Shown in pieces: positions 39,411 through 50,809 of a DNA stretch of 64,000 bases. The position numbers were made by a program, and so were the translations under genes. The notes below the pieces were generated by a model. The model saw nothing but the letters and a program-made list of their open reading frames with translations, made no database searches and was not told where the DNA came from. Each line of letters begins with the position of its first letter. Positions within the stretch are counted from its first letter, which is position 1. This DNA is from Climacteris rufus (taxonomy: Eukaryota > Chordata > Aves > Passeriformes > Climacteridae): positions 5,110 through 69,109 of the forward strand of contig VZRZ01003935.1 in NCBI GenBank assembly GCA_013398175.1, given 5' to 3'.

Positions 39411-40672
39411 AACTGCTTCTTCGTCAATTCTTCCCTAAAAATGAAAAGACCACATCTGTCTCATAAAAATTCATAGCACTTTGCAGTATATATCCTGATG
39501 GTTTCCTGAATTCATGTACTTTCCCTTTCTCTTCATCTGTTTTCTTTGGACACTGAGTGAAATGAAGAATCATGTCCCATCAGACTCTGTACATCTGAGG
39601 AATTGGGAGCTCAAGGAACACCAGGGAATCGATCTCTCCTACAGCTGAGACACAGTTTAAAACATCTTTGAAAGAGTAGATGCTTATCCACAGATCACTC
39701 TATCTTCTCCCACTAAACTATCTTAGAAAAATGTAATGACATTCTCCAAGACATTGATTATTGTTTACAGTCATTTTGTAATGAGGAAAATATAGGATTA
39801 AAAATGTTAACTTCTGCTGTGGAATACAGTGTTGTCTAACATCAATCACTCTTCTTTAAATTGTTTCGATTTTTTTTCCCTCTTTTCTGATGTGGAAGTT
39901 ACGTTCTAAAGTAAGAGCTTTCTGAGGGTTGGTTAAAGACCAGACTTGTTGATGTTCATTTTGTGTTCATTTACTTCAGTGCTAATATTGCTCCTTAGCT
40001 AGCATATCTTTTTTTAGAAGTGAACAGAATTACCAGCTTCATGCTCTATTAGGTTATCCTATTCTATTTGCATTTTATGATCTTATCCTGAAAGACTGAA
40101 GTCCCTTTTACTTATATATTCTGTTTTTAGAATGTAGGTGACCTGAATTGTCCATAGCAATTTAAGTGTCACCCTACCAGGTGAGATATATTGAAGCAAA
40201 TTTAGACAGGTTTATGTATTATCATCTATGCCAGAAATAGATCACCTCACATATTCTAAAAATAGGTTTTATTTTTTCATACCTGCAACACATTAATGGG
40301 TTATTCTGCTTCTAAGTGCATCAAGATTTTTGTATCTCCTCATTTCTAACTGAAAGAGAATGCCCTTTTAATATCGGCTATTTTTTTCATATTGAATTTT
40401 GATGTAGTTAATATATAGCTCTGTTTTAATCATACTGTTCTCTTATCTACTGAACAAATGGAGTCCACTTATTTTCAAGATAGGATTGGAAATTAGTAAG
40501 ATTAGTCTATCACAATATAGCATGTGAAATTACAGTGAGATATGGAACGGAAGGGTACACAGTCACGTGTAAGGTGGTAAGTACCTCTGGTTTATGAGAA
40601 AAATCAACAAAGATTCAGCATTTAAATATAAATAAATACAAGACAAGAAAATGTGTGGCTACCTGTGGTTAT

Positions 40673-40707
40673 TTGTGTGTGTGTGTTTGTGCATGTGTGT
40701 GAGTGTA
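40673..40707. repeat. (GT)n imperfect microsatellite
   Basis: TG repeats are interrupted by TTTG and GCATG. Confidence 0.75.
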
Positions 40708-42200
40708 TTGGCGTCTCTGGAACACTTGCTGGAACTATAAGTAAGAGGAGCAGCAAACAAACTGAGAGAATAAATATTCTGGGTCTGGCATCAGGCAATC
40801 CAAGCAGTAGGTCGTTCCCAAGAAACTTTCATTATGATTACTAAGAGATAATGTATTCTTCTTAAATATTTACCTCTTCCCATTTTTCTTTGCGTGCGAT
40901 ACTTTTTATGGAAAGATAATTTTCACATAGTTATATTTAGTTATTTATATATGGTGAGATAAGCAGTCCATGGTGCAAACACGACACTCTACAAGATCAC
41001 AGCAGTTCCCTTGAGATTTGCACAAGATTTATAAATATTAAAGCTACTTCATATAAATATTAGAGACGGCATATGCAAATGCCTACTAGAAGAAAACATT
41101 GGCTTTATATTTACAATTGCAGCTTAAAACTGTCACAAATTGTCAAATACTTTCAGACACTAAAGTCCTATCTTTGGAAAGATACATTGCAAAGCACTAA
41201 GAAAATATTTTCAAACATTCTGGCTGATCAGTGTTTTACGATTGTTAAATAATGAAACTACACAACAATACTCCCTGAAATGACAAACAACAGAACATCC
41301 ACTGGTTTTTGTGTTGCTAAGGTTCAGTGTGACCAAAGTGCAAACAATGAAAATGGAAGCAATATTAAATTAATTTTTGTGCTTAAGAGGAAATAAAAAT
41401 TTCAATTATATATTAATCTGTACAATTAAAAGAAGTCAATTCAACATCAATTCGACCTCAAATGCAGCCTTCCTGCTTTCTAATGATCTTAGACACCATT
41501 TTAAATCCATGGCAAAGACCAGCATCTGGTTAGTTACAGAAAAATAAAAAACCATAATGAAATAGATTTGAGAAAATAATGAATTCTGTTAAAAGAAAAT
41601 ATAGGAAATACTGTATTTTTGAACATCCTTAAGAAAAAAATAAGTGATTGTATAAAATATGCCAAAGGATTGGTAAGTACAGGCAAGAAGTAAGACTGAA
41701 TATATAAAAGATGTTAGAGATTTTTAGTAATGGGAAATTCTGTCTGAAGTTAGATGATGTTAATGCTCAACATATCTAAACTATGAAATATCTGAGTGAC
41801 ATTTCATACTTACAAAATTCAGTTTTATCCTAGCAGTTCATGTCCAATAAAAATGAATTTAAAAGAAATATTTTTAAAACACAGAAATTAAATATTTTTA
41901 TACATTTTATGAAGTTATATTTGCAAATACAATTGTGTTTTCTATGGCAAATTATTTTACTAGTAAGCAAAATTTAGCTTAAAAAAGAGGGAAAACTGTA
42001 AATTTTCAGTGACATCTGAAATTTATTGTAACAAAAATATAAAAACCCACCAAACCCTAACTACTATTTAACTCTTTGATATATAAATGTCTATAGCATA
42101 TAATACTCTTTACTTTTATGTCACTATGACATAATAACAAATGTGTCATTTACATTTGGCATTATACCAGACACATGGCACATGACACTTCTCAAAGTGG

Positions 42201-42217
42201 TTTTTTTTTTTTTTTTT
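42201..42217. repeat. T homopolymer (17)
   Basis: An uninterrupted T run. No retroposon body is recognised beside it. Confidence 0.9.
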
Positions 42218-44626
42218 CACAGCAGTTGTTTCCACTGTGTCAGCTAGGCTAAGGTTGCCCATTAATATTCACTTTAAATCAGTGGACCACTTTTGCAAAT
42301 ATAGATTACTCGGTTGAAAAACAGATTTACTATACCTAGATGTTGCCAGGATGTCTAGCAGAAGTCAAGTGTCTATAGAATATGCAAGCTCATGAGGTGG
42401 GGTATCCGTTCTATTCAATGTTGGAAACTAATCATTAATTGTAATTAAAATGGTTAGTGTTACACTGCTGATACTTAAAACCTGAGCAGTTTTTCATGTA
42501 ATATTAAGTTGGGAAAATATTTCAGGGCAACAGTATGAGACTAGATGATAATAAAGAAATGACTGTATAGAAATGTCTGCTTCTCAGTTAACAAAGGAAG
42601 GTTTTTATTTCAGTGGCATAGCTCTTTGTTTCCAGTCTGCCAAATCCCTATTGCTAGACCTGTTTAGCTCATTTGTGTGTAATATTTTGTGTCTACTGAC
42701 CACAGTGACAATGAAGAAAAGATAGAATCAATTTTGTCCTATCTTTCATTGGGTAAAAGACAGTAATTCAGTAATTATTCAGTTTCTGCTTCTTTCAAAT
42801 CCTTTCTTCATTTTAAAGAAGTATTCAAATACTGGCTATGCAATATTATTACAACAAATATAGAAAACATATATAATACAATTCCTTACTTTTCATACCT
42901 CTGTCCCATTTAAACAAAGCACAAAAGTGGGATATAAAAATGGGTTAGTTTTTAACTTGTAGCTGCACAGTGGAATAGTGACAACAAACATACCCAATCA
43001 GAATATTTTCAATAAAAATACCCTTTGAGAAATGGCTTAGCAAAATAGCAATTTGTTTTAATTGAAACCTAAACAAAGAAGCTGCAAATTGTCAGCTTGC
43101 ATCTTTCCAAAGTTGCCTTTTCTCACATTAAAAAGACTATTTACTGTTTTCATTTTCCCCTACAGTATGTTAAATATGACACAATGAATACCACAGAAAA
43201 ATTAGAAACTACTCTAATTTTTCAGCATTTCTAAATTTTTCTGTATTCAATACATCTTTTTAAGTGTTAAATTGTTTTAGTCAGTTCTATTTTATTATTA
43301 ACCTCTTATTCTCCCTTCAAAAATATTTTCTTTTAGCAAGTGCAAATATTTAGATTCAGATTTTATTTTTCAAAATGGAAAACAATATTTTGAAAACAAT
43401 TTTTGGGGGTACTTTTGGCCTTCACTGAAAAATCCCAGCAATTAAATGGCTTTTCTTGTCATGACTAAGACAATTAGACCCTCTCTAAAATTCTAAGAAC
43501 AGCTCTGCCCATAAAGATACATTTGACCTGAAAGAGACACCTTCAATTCTTTCTATAGACTCAGCATTTGTCTTAAACTATGAAGAATGAAAGCACTGCA
43601 CATGAAATCTTATTGCATAGTTAGTACATACCATGAATATTGTATGTACATAATGAAAAAACATATTATTTTCACTAGTATAGCTGTATTAATGTAACGC
43701 AAGAATGGTTATGATGAAGTTTCAAATGCATATAAGTGATAACATTTTCAATTAGCAAACTAGCCATAACACATTAAGATCTACCACTTGTTCTTGTTTG
43801 TATGCCTCAACTTTTTTAATGGCTCCATGCTAGAAGCAATCTCCCTTTATTACAGAGGAGGAAAGGAGATGAACCACTTCAGTGAAAATTCTTGGAATTT
43901 ATTTTAAAATCTAGTCAGTGTAGTTAAAGCTGACAGGCTTTGCACTGGATCTACTGTGTTGAAAACATCTGCCAGTAGAGAGTGAAGGATGTAGACCAGC
44001 AATTAGCCAGAAAAGTAGAAGGAAGTGTTACTTGCTCATTTGTAACAGCTGGATTTGTAAGTGTGTATCTGTCAAAGCCTTAACGAAAGCAGCTTGATAG
44101 CCAAAATTTTAAAGCCAGAAAGCTACCTTGTTAAATGAAAGGTCAGCCTTATCTCACCCAGCTATTTTAGCTAATTAAATACAAACTAGATTCACTTTAT
44201 AGCTAATGGAAATAATTAGGTGTATCTCTTTTATGATGAGACCTTCCTTTTGATTTTTGTGTGTTTATTAAATTTCTTACATGGAATAACTGAAGTTTAA
44301 CTCCTTAAATTTAAAAGTTAGCTTTTAAGCCCTGAATTAGAGCATAAACATAAGCTACAATGATTGGGAAAAAATTCCTATCTAGATCTAAAAGAAAGGT
44401 AGATTTCTCTTCAGTAAGACAGCTTCCCAAGCTGATTGTGCATGGAGCTTGAAATTCTGAGAAAAAAGTTCTTCCTATATCTTGAGGTTCTTCTACTAAA
44501 ACAGGAACCACATTGTCACCCCAATACACTGAAATAAAGTGATTGAGTCATTTAGTATGACGTGAGTCCATAGCTTATAGAAAGAAATTTCTCATTATGA
44601 GGTTCTTTAGAAGAGTGTAAGAAGTA

Positions 44627-45611
44627 TGTCGTGGTTTAGGCTGGCCAAACACCAGGCGCCCGTGAACAGCACCCTCCCCCCCCTCCCCCGCAGCTGGACA
44701 TAGGAGAGGAAACATTTAATGAACTTTGAGATAAGGACTGAGAGAAAAATTCTAATTAGGCTACCCTCCAAGGCAAAACAGGTCCAAACTTAAAGAGATT
44801 AAGTGAAATTATTGCTTACAAAATCAGAGGAGTATACTGAGAAACAAAATAAGCCCTTAAAACACCGTCTTTCCCCCCCAGCCCCTCCCTCCTTCCCACT
44901 AATGATGCAAGGAGACACAGGTTGGTGTTTCTTCTGGTCAGTTCATTGCTTGAGACTTTCTTTCACTGCTTAGAGAGGAGGACCCTGTTTTTCTTCCTGC
45001 AAGCACTGAGGCATCAAATTCCCTATCAAAAACACCGCCGCAAAGTGACATGAATTTTTTCCCACCGGCAGGTGGTTCTGCCTGAGAACTGCTGCCATAG
45101 CTTCTCCACCAACAAAGTGCAGTCCTTCCAAGGCCGGGCTGGTCCCACTCAGGGTGGGGGGAAACAAGGCCTTTTTATCAAGGATGACTCCCTCAGGCCC
45201 CAGGAGCACAGCCTCATTCACCATCGTTTACTCTCCCACCAGACCACAGTCCCTCCTCTAGGCATCCACACCTCCTGCTTCAGTGTAAGCTCCTTCCCCA
45301 CAGCTGGGGGTGGATCTCTGCTCCTTCATGGACCCTCAGGGTGCAGGGAAACACTGCATTAGCATAGTCCTTACCACAGGCTGTAAAGCTGTCTTGGCCT
45401 CGGTGTCTGATGCACCTCCTCCCCCTCCTTCTTTCTTGCTGACCTCAGAGTCTTCATATTTTGCTGTTTCTCTTACATGTTCTCACTCCTCCTCTTTTTC
45501 TAGCTAAAACTACAACTGTGCACACCTACTTTGTTTTGATTCCTTCTTAAATATNTCTTTGTGCCCCGCCCCCACACTCCCAAAAAAACTGGGCCCTGTC
45601 AAACTACCACA
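44627..45611 (-). mobile_element. ERVL-type solo LTR, inverted copy, TSD AAGTA/AGTAT
   Basis: On the minus strand this LTR starts (T)GTGGTAGTTTGAC and ends CTAAACCACGAC(A). The string AAGTAT borders both sides (44622-44627 and 45611-45616). The 5-bp duplication is therefore AAGTA or AGTAT, with a one-base ambiguity at an LTR end. It aligns along its length with 31880-32993, for example at the tract 'ccctgagggtccatgaagga'. It is about 130 bp shorter. A single N lies at 45555. Frames within it are chance. Confidence 0.9.
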
Positions 45612-45680
45612 AGTATGAATCAATAGAAACTACTACAATGTTATCTGATTTGCAGCATTGATCTTGGAGTGGTGAGGAAC

Positions 45681-46283
45681 TGTTGCAGTGCCTCTGGGGG
45701 CAGCTGATAGCCCGGCCCAGCCCTGCTGTGCCGGAGTTGCGGTGGCTGGGCCCTCTCCCCCTCTCCCCTTCCCCCCCCGNNNNNNNNNNNNNNNNNNNNN
45801 NNNNNNNNNNNNNNNNNNNNNNNNNNNNNNNNNNNNNNNNNNNNNNNNNNNNNNNNNNNNNNNNNNNGTCCCCACTCAAAAGGGCAGCTCATTGGTTCCT
45901 GTGCCAGTGCAGACAGCCGAGTGGCTGGGCGGCGCCCGTCAGTCACTGTAATCCTCCACAGCAATTGGGTCTCTCCCAACTGTCCTTCCCTCTCTTGCAG
46001 GATATAACAGGCACCCCCGACAGCCATTTTGTCTTTTACCTGCACCCTCCATGGCTCCAGAAATAAAAACCTGCTGGCAATAAGCAGAAAAGAACCCTTC
46101 CTCGTCTCTTTACTTCCCTGCTTAAATTAAACCGCTGTGCGTGAACTGAGCCAAGATTCTGTGGGAGCTCTGATCCAGGCTCGACTCTGTTCAATCAGAG
46201 ACTGGGTGAAGCCAAGCTGCTTCTCTCAGGTCACGAGGCCACTGCTGAAGGCTCCGAGTTACTCACGCTTTTTACCCGTGGCA
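45681..46283 (+). mobile_element. ERVK-type solo LTR with assembly gap, 6-bp TSD AGGAAC
   Basis: It starts TGTTGCAGTGCC and ends CCCGTGGCA, with AGGAAC immediately on both sides (45675-45680 and 46284-46289). It is the same family as 30271-30832. They share the first ~20 bases, the middle tract AAAGGGCAGC, the AATAAA region (46062-46067) and the U5 tract AAAAGAACCCTTCCTCG. A GATATAACAGG stretch near 46001 is the candidate TATA box. The U3 contains an 88-base run of N. Reported frames crossing the N's are meaningless. Confidence 0.92.
45780..45867. other. Assembly gap (88 N)
   Basis: The gap lies inside the GC-rich U3 of the LTR, after a C-rich run. The real length is unknown. Confidence 1.
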
Positions 46284-46289
46284 AGGAAC

Positions 46290-46522
46290 CACTCTTCAAG
46301 TTTATTAACACAACGCAAACGAACTCCCCAAATAACACCAATTCCCCCCAAACCCTCAAGAACTGTCTTTATTCCCCTTTTATGAAGTATAGTGTTTTCT
46401 TAAAGTAATCCCAATCCTGACCTTAGTGTAAAATGTAAACTTCACAAAATTGTCCATTGTTTCTCCACTAACAGGTCGATAGAGGCAGTCTGTGTGGAAC
46501 CTTTGGTCACAGTTATTGCAAA
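46290..46522. other. Short spacer without feature
   Basis: A C-rich patch near 46325-46350 is otherwise unremarkable. Confidence 0.4.
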
Positions 46523-46592
46523 GAATCACAGAAGCATAAATCACTTATACTGGAAAAGACCCTTAAGATCATTAAGTCATCAAACTATATTT
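46523..46592 (-). mobile_element. Short CR1 3' end
   Basis: AGAATCACAGAAGC, then ACTGGAAAAGACCC and AAGATCATTAAGTC form a CR1 3' terminus in antisense. Only about 70 bp are recognisable. Confidence 0.65.
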
Positions 46593-47725
46593 GTTTTATA
46601 TTTTACCACCTGTAATTTTCCATCCTAAGAAGTCAGTCATTCTTTTAAAAAAGCTGTCTGAAAAATCTTTGTTAGCATGCAACAGCTTCTAAAACCAGGT
46701 ACTCAGGGCACTGCTGGAAAATAAGAGCAAAACATGAGAAAGTTTACCTGTTTCTGTGGCTTTTCCTTGGTATTGAGGTTTTTTTTCATGGCTCAATCTC
46801 TGTGTCTGCAAATATTGTGCCCTGGAATAAATGTAGGTGATACACATATCTGAGATATATCTTTATTATTTGACCATTCCACTATTAATGAAAAGGCAAT
46901 AGATGTAAATGTTAACCCTAAGGAAACTGACAAAGACATAAGTCACATTTGAGGAAAAATTGCTTCACCAGATATCTGAATAAAAATTCCTCTGAGATTT
47001 ATATGAAAGATTGGGGCATACATGTAAGATAGGATTGCACAATTTTAATACAAGAATATTCTTACATATAAATCGTAAAAGATCACAGAAACAGAGCACT
47101 AGTCTATCTCCTCTTGAAGATATTTGACAGCAGCCAAATTATGCTGACAGGCTTAGTATAGTTAATAGCTTATAGTATTAGATTGATATTTTGTGACAAA
47201 ATTATTGTCATTACTGACTCTAACCTTCTGGGAACTGAGTTACAAACAAATATTTTAAAAAATCTCAGATATTTCAATGAGTATTGCCAACACTTAATAA
47301 TGCCTTTTGGATTTACAGTATTCATGCTATACAAACAACTTATCAAACTCCTCTGTTTGCTGTAAGTTGTATTTAAGGCCTACAGTAAGAGTACAGTATA
47401 AACAACTTCATCCAAGCTGAAACATTTCAATTTCTGGCTGTGTTTGACTTCTAAGACAAACCTGTCCAACCCAAACAAAATTTGGAGTAATGCAGACAAG
47501 TATACTTGCTTAGCTTTTGTAAAGCAAGACTAACAGCTTTCATACTTTCCAGTTGCTACTAATTCCGAAAACTACTTTTAATAATCTATAGCAAACTCTT
47601 GCTCTTAGCAAAAAAAAAAAAATAAAATAAAAAAAAAAATTCAGGAAAATACGCTAGTGGACACATGCAGGGAAAGTCTCTAACTGGGTCATGTGATTCA
47701 AATAAATGGAAGTTGTTTAACTGCT
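46593..47725. other. AT-rich unannotated stretch
   Basis: Contains an A-rich run at 47610-47639 and no recognised gene or element. Confidence 0.4.
47610..47639. repeat. A-rich run
   Basis: A homopolymer broken by AATAAAATAA. Confidence 0.85.
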
Positions 47726-47863
47726 CACATTGTGTTTACAAAGTGCTTCGATATTTGCATGAGATGTATGGTCAAGGTAGAAGTTAAGGTCTGGCACATT
47801 GTGTTTACAAAGTGCTTCGATATTTGCATGAGATGTATGGTCAAGGTAGAAGTTAAGGCCTGG
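47726..47863. repeat. 69-bp tandem duplication, two copies
   Basis: Unit 1 spans 47726-47794 and unit 2 spans 47795-47863. They differ at one base that I can see (GGTCTGG versus GGCCTGG). Because 69 is a multiple of three, both strands show a 23-residue repeat if translated, but nothing suggests the region is coding. The right edge touches the inferred 3' end of an old LTR. Confidence 0.95.
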
Positions 47864-49030
47864 TTATTAAAGTTATTTGGAAATTCTTCTGCCCAAATTA
47901 AGGTGCAAACAAGACCATATGCCAATGCCAATAGTACAGACTTTATTGGATAATAAAAATTTGAGAGAGAGAAAAAGTAAGAGAAAGAAATCGGAGAAGA
48001 GTTTGGGGGACAGAAAGAGAGTGACAAAGACAGGTTAAAGAACATATCACCACTCCATGGATCCCAACAAGGTTCCATTGATCCTCTACAGTGTTGCTCT
48101 GGCTGCTAACCGTCCGGTAGTCTCGGCCAGCGACAAGGTCAGGTGTTCAATGCGGTGTGGCTACCAAAGACCAGTCGGGCTGCGTGAGAAAGCACGAAAG
48201 GCAGGCTGCACCATGGCTGTTGCCCAGCAACTCGGCGAGGGTGAAAGATGAGAGAGGGCCAACACTGCGTCTTTTGTTCCGGCTTTTATTCCCACCCCGA
48301 AGGGCAGGGGGTGTGCTCAGAGGGGAGATGGTCAGTCAAAGGCGTTAGGGAAAGGGAGACAGCACTTTTTAAAGGGGGTTGGAGAGAGAGGGGAGCAAGG
48401 GAGCAAGCCAGTAAGGGAAGGACATGAGGTAACAGGGAACAAATCATAACATATCAGGGGAGGAACAGATACAAACCAACCAATAGAGAACCAAACTGAA
48501 CAGAACCTTCCAGTGTTTCATACATAAAGAATAGGCTACATTATTAAACATGAGGGGTTTGAGCCAATGGGGAGAAAGGAACAGCGAAGCTTCTGGACGG
48601 GAGGGAGGAGATGCTGTGGGAGTGACACACAGTGGGTGTCAGCCCTAGACTCAGGCTTTGGAGTCCTGGGCAGGGAATTCCACCCACTGCATGGCAGTCA
48701 GCCCCAAGGTGGGCTGGGCCACCACAACACTCCAGCTGGTCTTCTTTGTGGTTAAAAGAAGCATAGAATCTAATGGATGAATATACACTCAGGCTAGGTA
48801 GAAAAATCCAGGCGCCTTCCCTAGCGGGGGGGCAGGTTTGCCATTGTGTCTTGCAAAAGACTGGATTTATTGCATCTGTTTACATCATACGCAGTCCTGT
48901 ACTGCAAGGACTCAGGAATGAGTCTGGGAGGCACTTCAGGGGGTCTTTGATGGATTATGACACTCCCTCAGCTGCCTTTCACGTGAATGTCCCATGGATG
49001 TGGCTTTCCTGGGGTTGGGGGTTCCACAGC
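47861..49030 (-). mobile_element. Older LTR (minus), split by a nested solo LTR
   Basis: On the minus strand, 48052 down to 47861 shows a pyrimidine-rich tract, then CCAATAAAGTC, ATTGGCATTGGCATATGG, AATTTGGGCAGAAGA and ends near AATAACCA. This follows the U5 of the LTR at 33140-33237. On the other side of the nested element, AAAGAAGACCAG continues the match to GAAGAAGGACCAG at 33050-33060. The upstream end is not resolved. The figure of 49030 is only an estimate from the length of the other copy, and no target duplication was found. Confidence 0.45.
48058..48729 (-). mobile_element. Solo LTR nested in older LTR, TSD CTCCA
   Basis: On the minus strand it starts TGTTGTGGTGGCCC and ends GGGATCCA. 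CTCCA flanks it on both sides (48053-48057 and 48730-48734). If one terminal base is conceded, the duplication is 6 bp, ACTCCA. That would fit ERVK better, so the class is uncertain between ERVL-like and ERVK-like. GGAATAAAAGCC at about 48290 on the minus strand is the TATA-like element, and an inverted CCAAT box lies at about 48480. No internal retroviral sequence is present. Confidence 0.85.
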
Positions 49031-50178
49031 TGTCAATTTGTACAAGGGAGGATGGGTGTTCATTGTGTCTGATAAGAAATTATGCTACATACTCAAAATC
49101 TCCTTCCTCCGCCTCAGCTGCAGGTGAAATCTGTGCACACATGGTCTCAGCAAATGGGTCTGTGGACTGTGGCCTCCCCCACCCTGAACCCAGCCAGGGA
49201 TGATCAGCAGAGCTGCTGGGTTTGGCTTTCTTGTGGATGCATAGTTTTGTTTACTTCTCCTCAGACCTGAGATGATTGAACAATAGCATCCCCTTTATCT
49301 AATCTCAGCAGTTTGACTTCCAAAATTGACTTTCCAAAGTTCTTCAGGGTGGTTTCTGTGGTTGTAGTTTCTTTATACAGTTTTTTGCTATAATGGGCAA
49401 AACCTTATATCAATGTTTCAGGCATGAACTATTTCAGTCTCTGATAGTAGACTACAATGTGTTTGCATTTTATATTAATTCAGGTCTCTGATTTGCCCTC
49501 TTCCAAGGAAACAAACTCCAAGGCTGTTCCCTCAAGCCTAGGTTGACAGCCTGAAAATGCCTCTCTGGTATTTTGTGTATACCTGTAGAAAGCTGAGAAA
49601 AACAGAGAGTCAGAATGATCCCACTTCAGCTCTGTAGACAGTTAAAAACCTGACCAAGAATCCCAATGGAAGTACAGATAGATGAGTCTGCTGTTGCACA
49701 CAGAAAAATCAGTAAGAGTTCAGTCAGAAACTAGAAGGCCACGAGAGACATTGAACGTGCGTAAGTTGAACTGATAGTTGTACAGCCTTGAGCATAAACA
49801 GGAGAGAGGGATTTTGTTTCTGTCAGAATTGTATTCTTTGGGAGTAGCATAGAGCATCTCTGGTTTTCAGAAGGGCATAACATTTTTTACTTTCAACTGC
49901 TGCTTCTTCCATTTTTGATTAAAAATAAGTTAATACTTATCTTCAGAAGCAAGAAGTATTGAGGTTTTTCATGTTCTGTAGTGGTTCACTTAATCAAAAT
50001 GATACAAAAACTTGTTATGATGTTTCATTATCCTTTTTCTTACAGAAAGGAATGAAATTGTGTTGAAGTGTGTTAAAGAGTTACAGAATGTTTAAACACC
50101 TTTCCCCCCCCGCACTCATTGCAATTAAAATCAGAATCTGAAAATTTTATTTTGCTGTGTTTTAGTTACTCAGAATTG
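49031..50178. other. Unannotated stretch, GC-richer at its left
   Basis: About 49031-49270 is GC-richer than the flanks and may belong to the older LTR or another degraded element. The remainder is AT-rich unique sequence. Open frames here overlap each other and have no recognisable domain. Confidence 0.35.
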
Positions 50179-50184
50179 CTGTAA

Positions 50185-50803
50185 TGGTGCAGGCTGAGTG
50201 TTGGCCCAAGGCCACACAGCGTCCTGCTGAAGCATCCCTGGAAGGTCAGGGGCTGCAGACAATCTGCAGTTATCCCCAGACACAGGGCTGCAGCAGCTAA
50301 GCAGTGGTGTGCTGGCTCCTCTGAATTCAGCAAGCCCCAAACCTGGTGTCTGTGGCATCAGCGAGGACAAAGACCTGAGAGAGGGGTCTTCGTGTGGATT
50401 TCAGCTCTTTCACTTAAGGAGATGGTCCAGGGGCCCAGAAGCAGAAGAGTGTCGGCAAGAGGATCCAGGGAAGCTGAGGGTTCCAGAGACGAAGACCGGG
50501 GTACAGGGAAAAGCAGGGGTTTATATAGGTAAAAGGAACAGGGGAAATAACCAATAGAAGTACAGAGATTTTCATAAACCAATGAGGTACAGGAAAAGAG
50601 AGAACTTTCTGGAACCGAACCATGACATAATTGAAACATTAACCAATAACATCCAATATGTAAAATGTAACAAAAGGGAATCATGGCTTGAACACAGAAA
50701 GTCACTCTAACCAGTGAGGGAGTCTCAGGCCTTGGTGTGCTGGGTTTTATTCCACGATTCTTGAGGCTTGGCTGCTCTGGCTTTCACCACATACACTGCC
50801 ACA
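50185..50803 (-). mobile_element. ERVK-type solo LTR, 6-bp TSD CTGTAA
   Basis: On the minus strand it starts TGTGGCAGTGTATG and ends GCCTGCACCA. CTGTAA occurs immediately on both sides (50179-50184 and 50804-50809). Two CCAAT boxes lie on the plus strand (about 50549 and 50578). CCTATATAAACCCC on the minus strand at about 50519-50530 is a strong TATA box. The sequence downstream of it in sense would be R and U5. No clear AATAAA is seen before the end. It is a different family from the 30271/45681 LTRs. Confidence 0.92.
50519..50530 (-). promoter_or_regulatory. TATA box of the LTR at 50185
   Basis: TATATAAA lies on the minus strand, with CCAAT-type boxes upstream in sense. This is a complete-looking LTR core promoter. 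Activity is not shown. Confidence 0.6.
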
Positions 50804-50809
50804 CTGTAA

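Larger units (their letters stand above)
33238..44626. other. Long AT-rich unannotated stretch
   Basis: No gene, tRNA or clear transposon was found. Simple repeats are listed separately. Sub-stretches rich in TAATTA-type motifs and free of repeats (33700-33960, 35990-36100, 44040-44240) are possible conserved noncoding DNA, which cannot be tested from one sequence. Confidence 0.4.

Noticed and set aside
40010..40250. Possible very old antisense CR1 (tract near 40140-40190)
   Set aside because: Only a loose similarity over about 45 bases and no 3' landmark, which is not enough to call.
45604..46066. Open frames of 80-134 codons across 45.6-46.1 kb
   Set aside because: They run through the 88-N gap and an LTR. 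The unknown bases create false continuity.
47726..47863. Possible CRISPR-like direct repeats
   Set aside because: Only two adjacent units with no spacers, in a vertebrate genome; this is a tandem duplication.
47725..48078. A 117-codon minus frame with a 23-residue internal repeat
   Set aside because: The repeat is the 69-bp DNA duplication, and the rest is LTR sequence with a pyrimidine-rich tract. No protein family is recognised.
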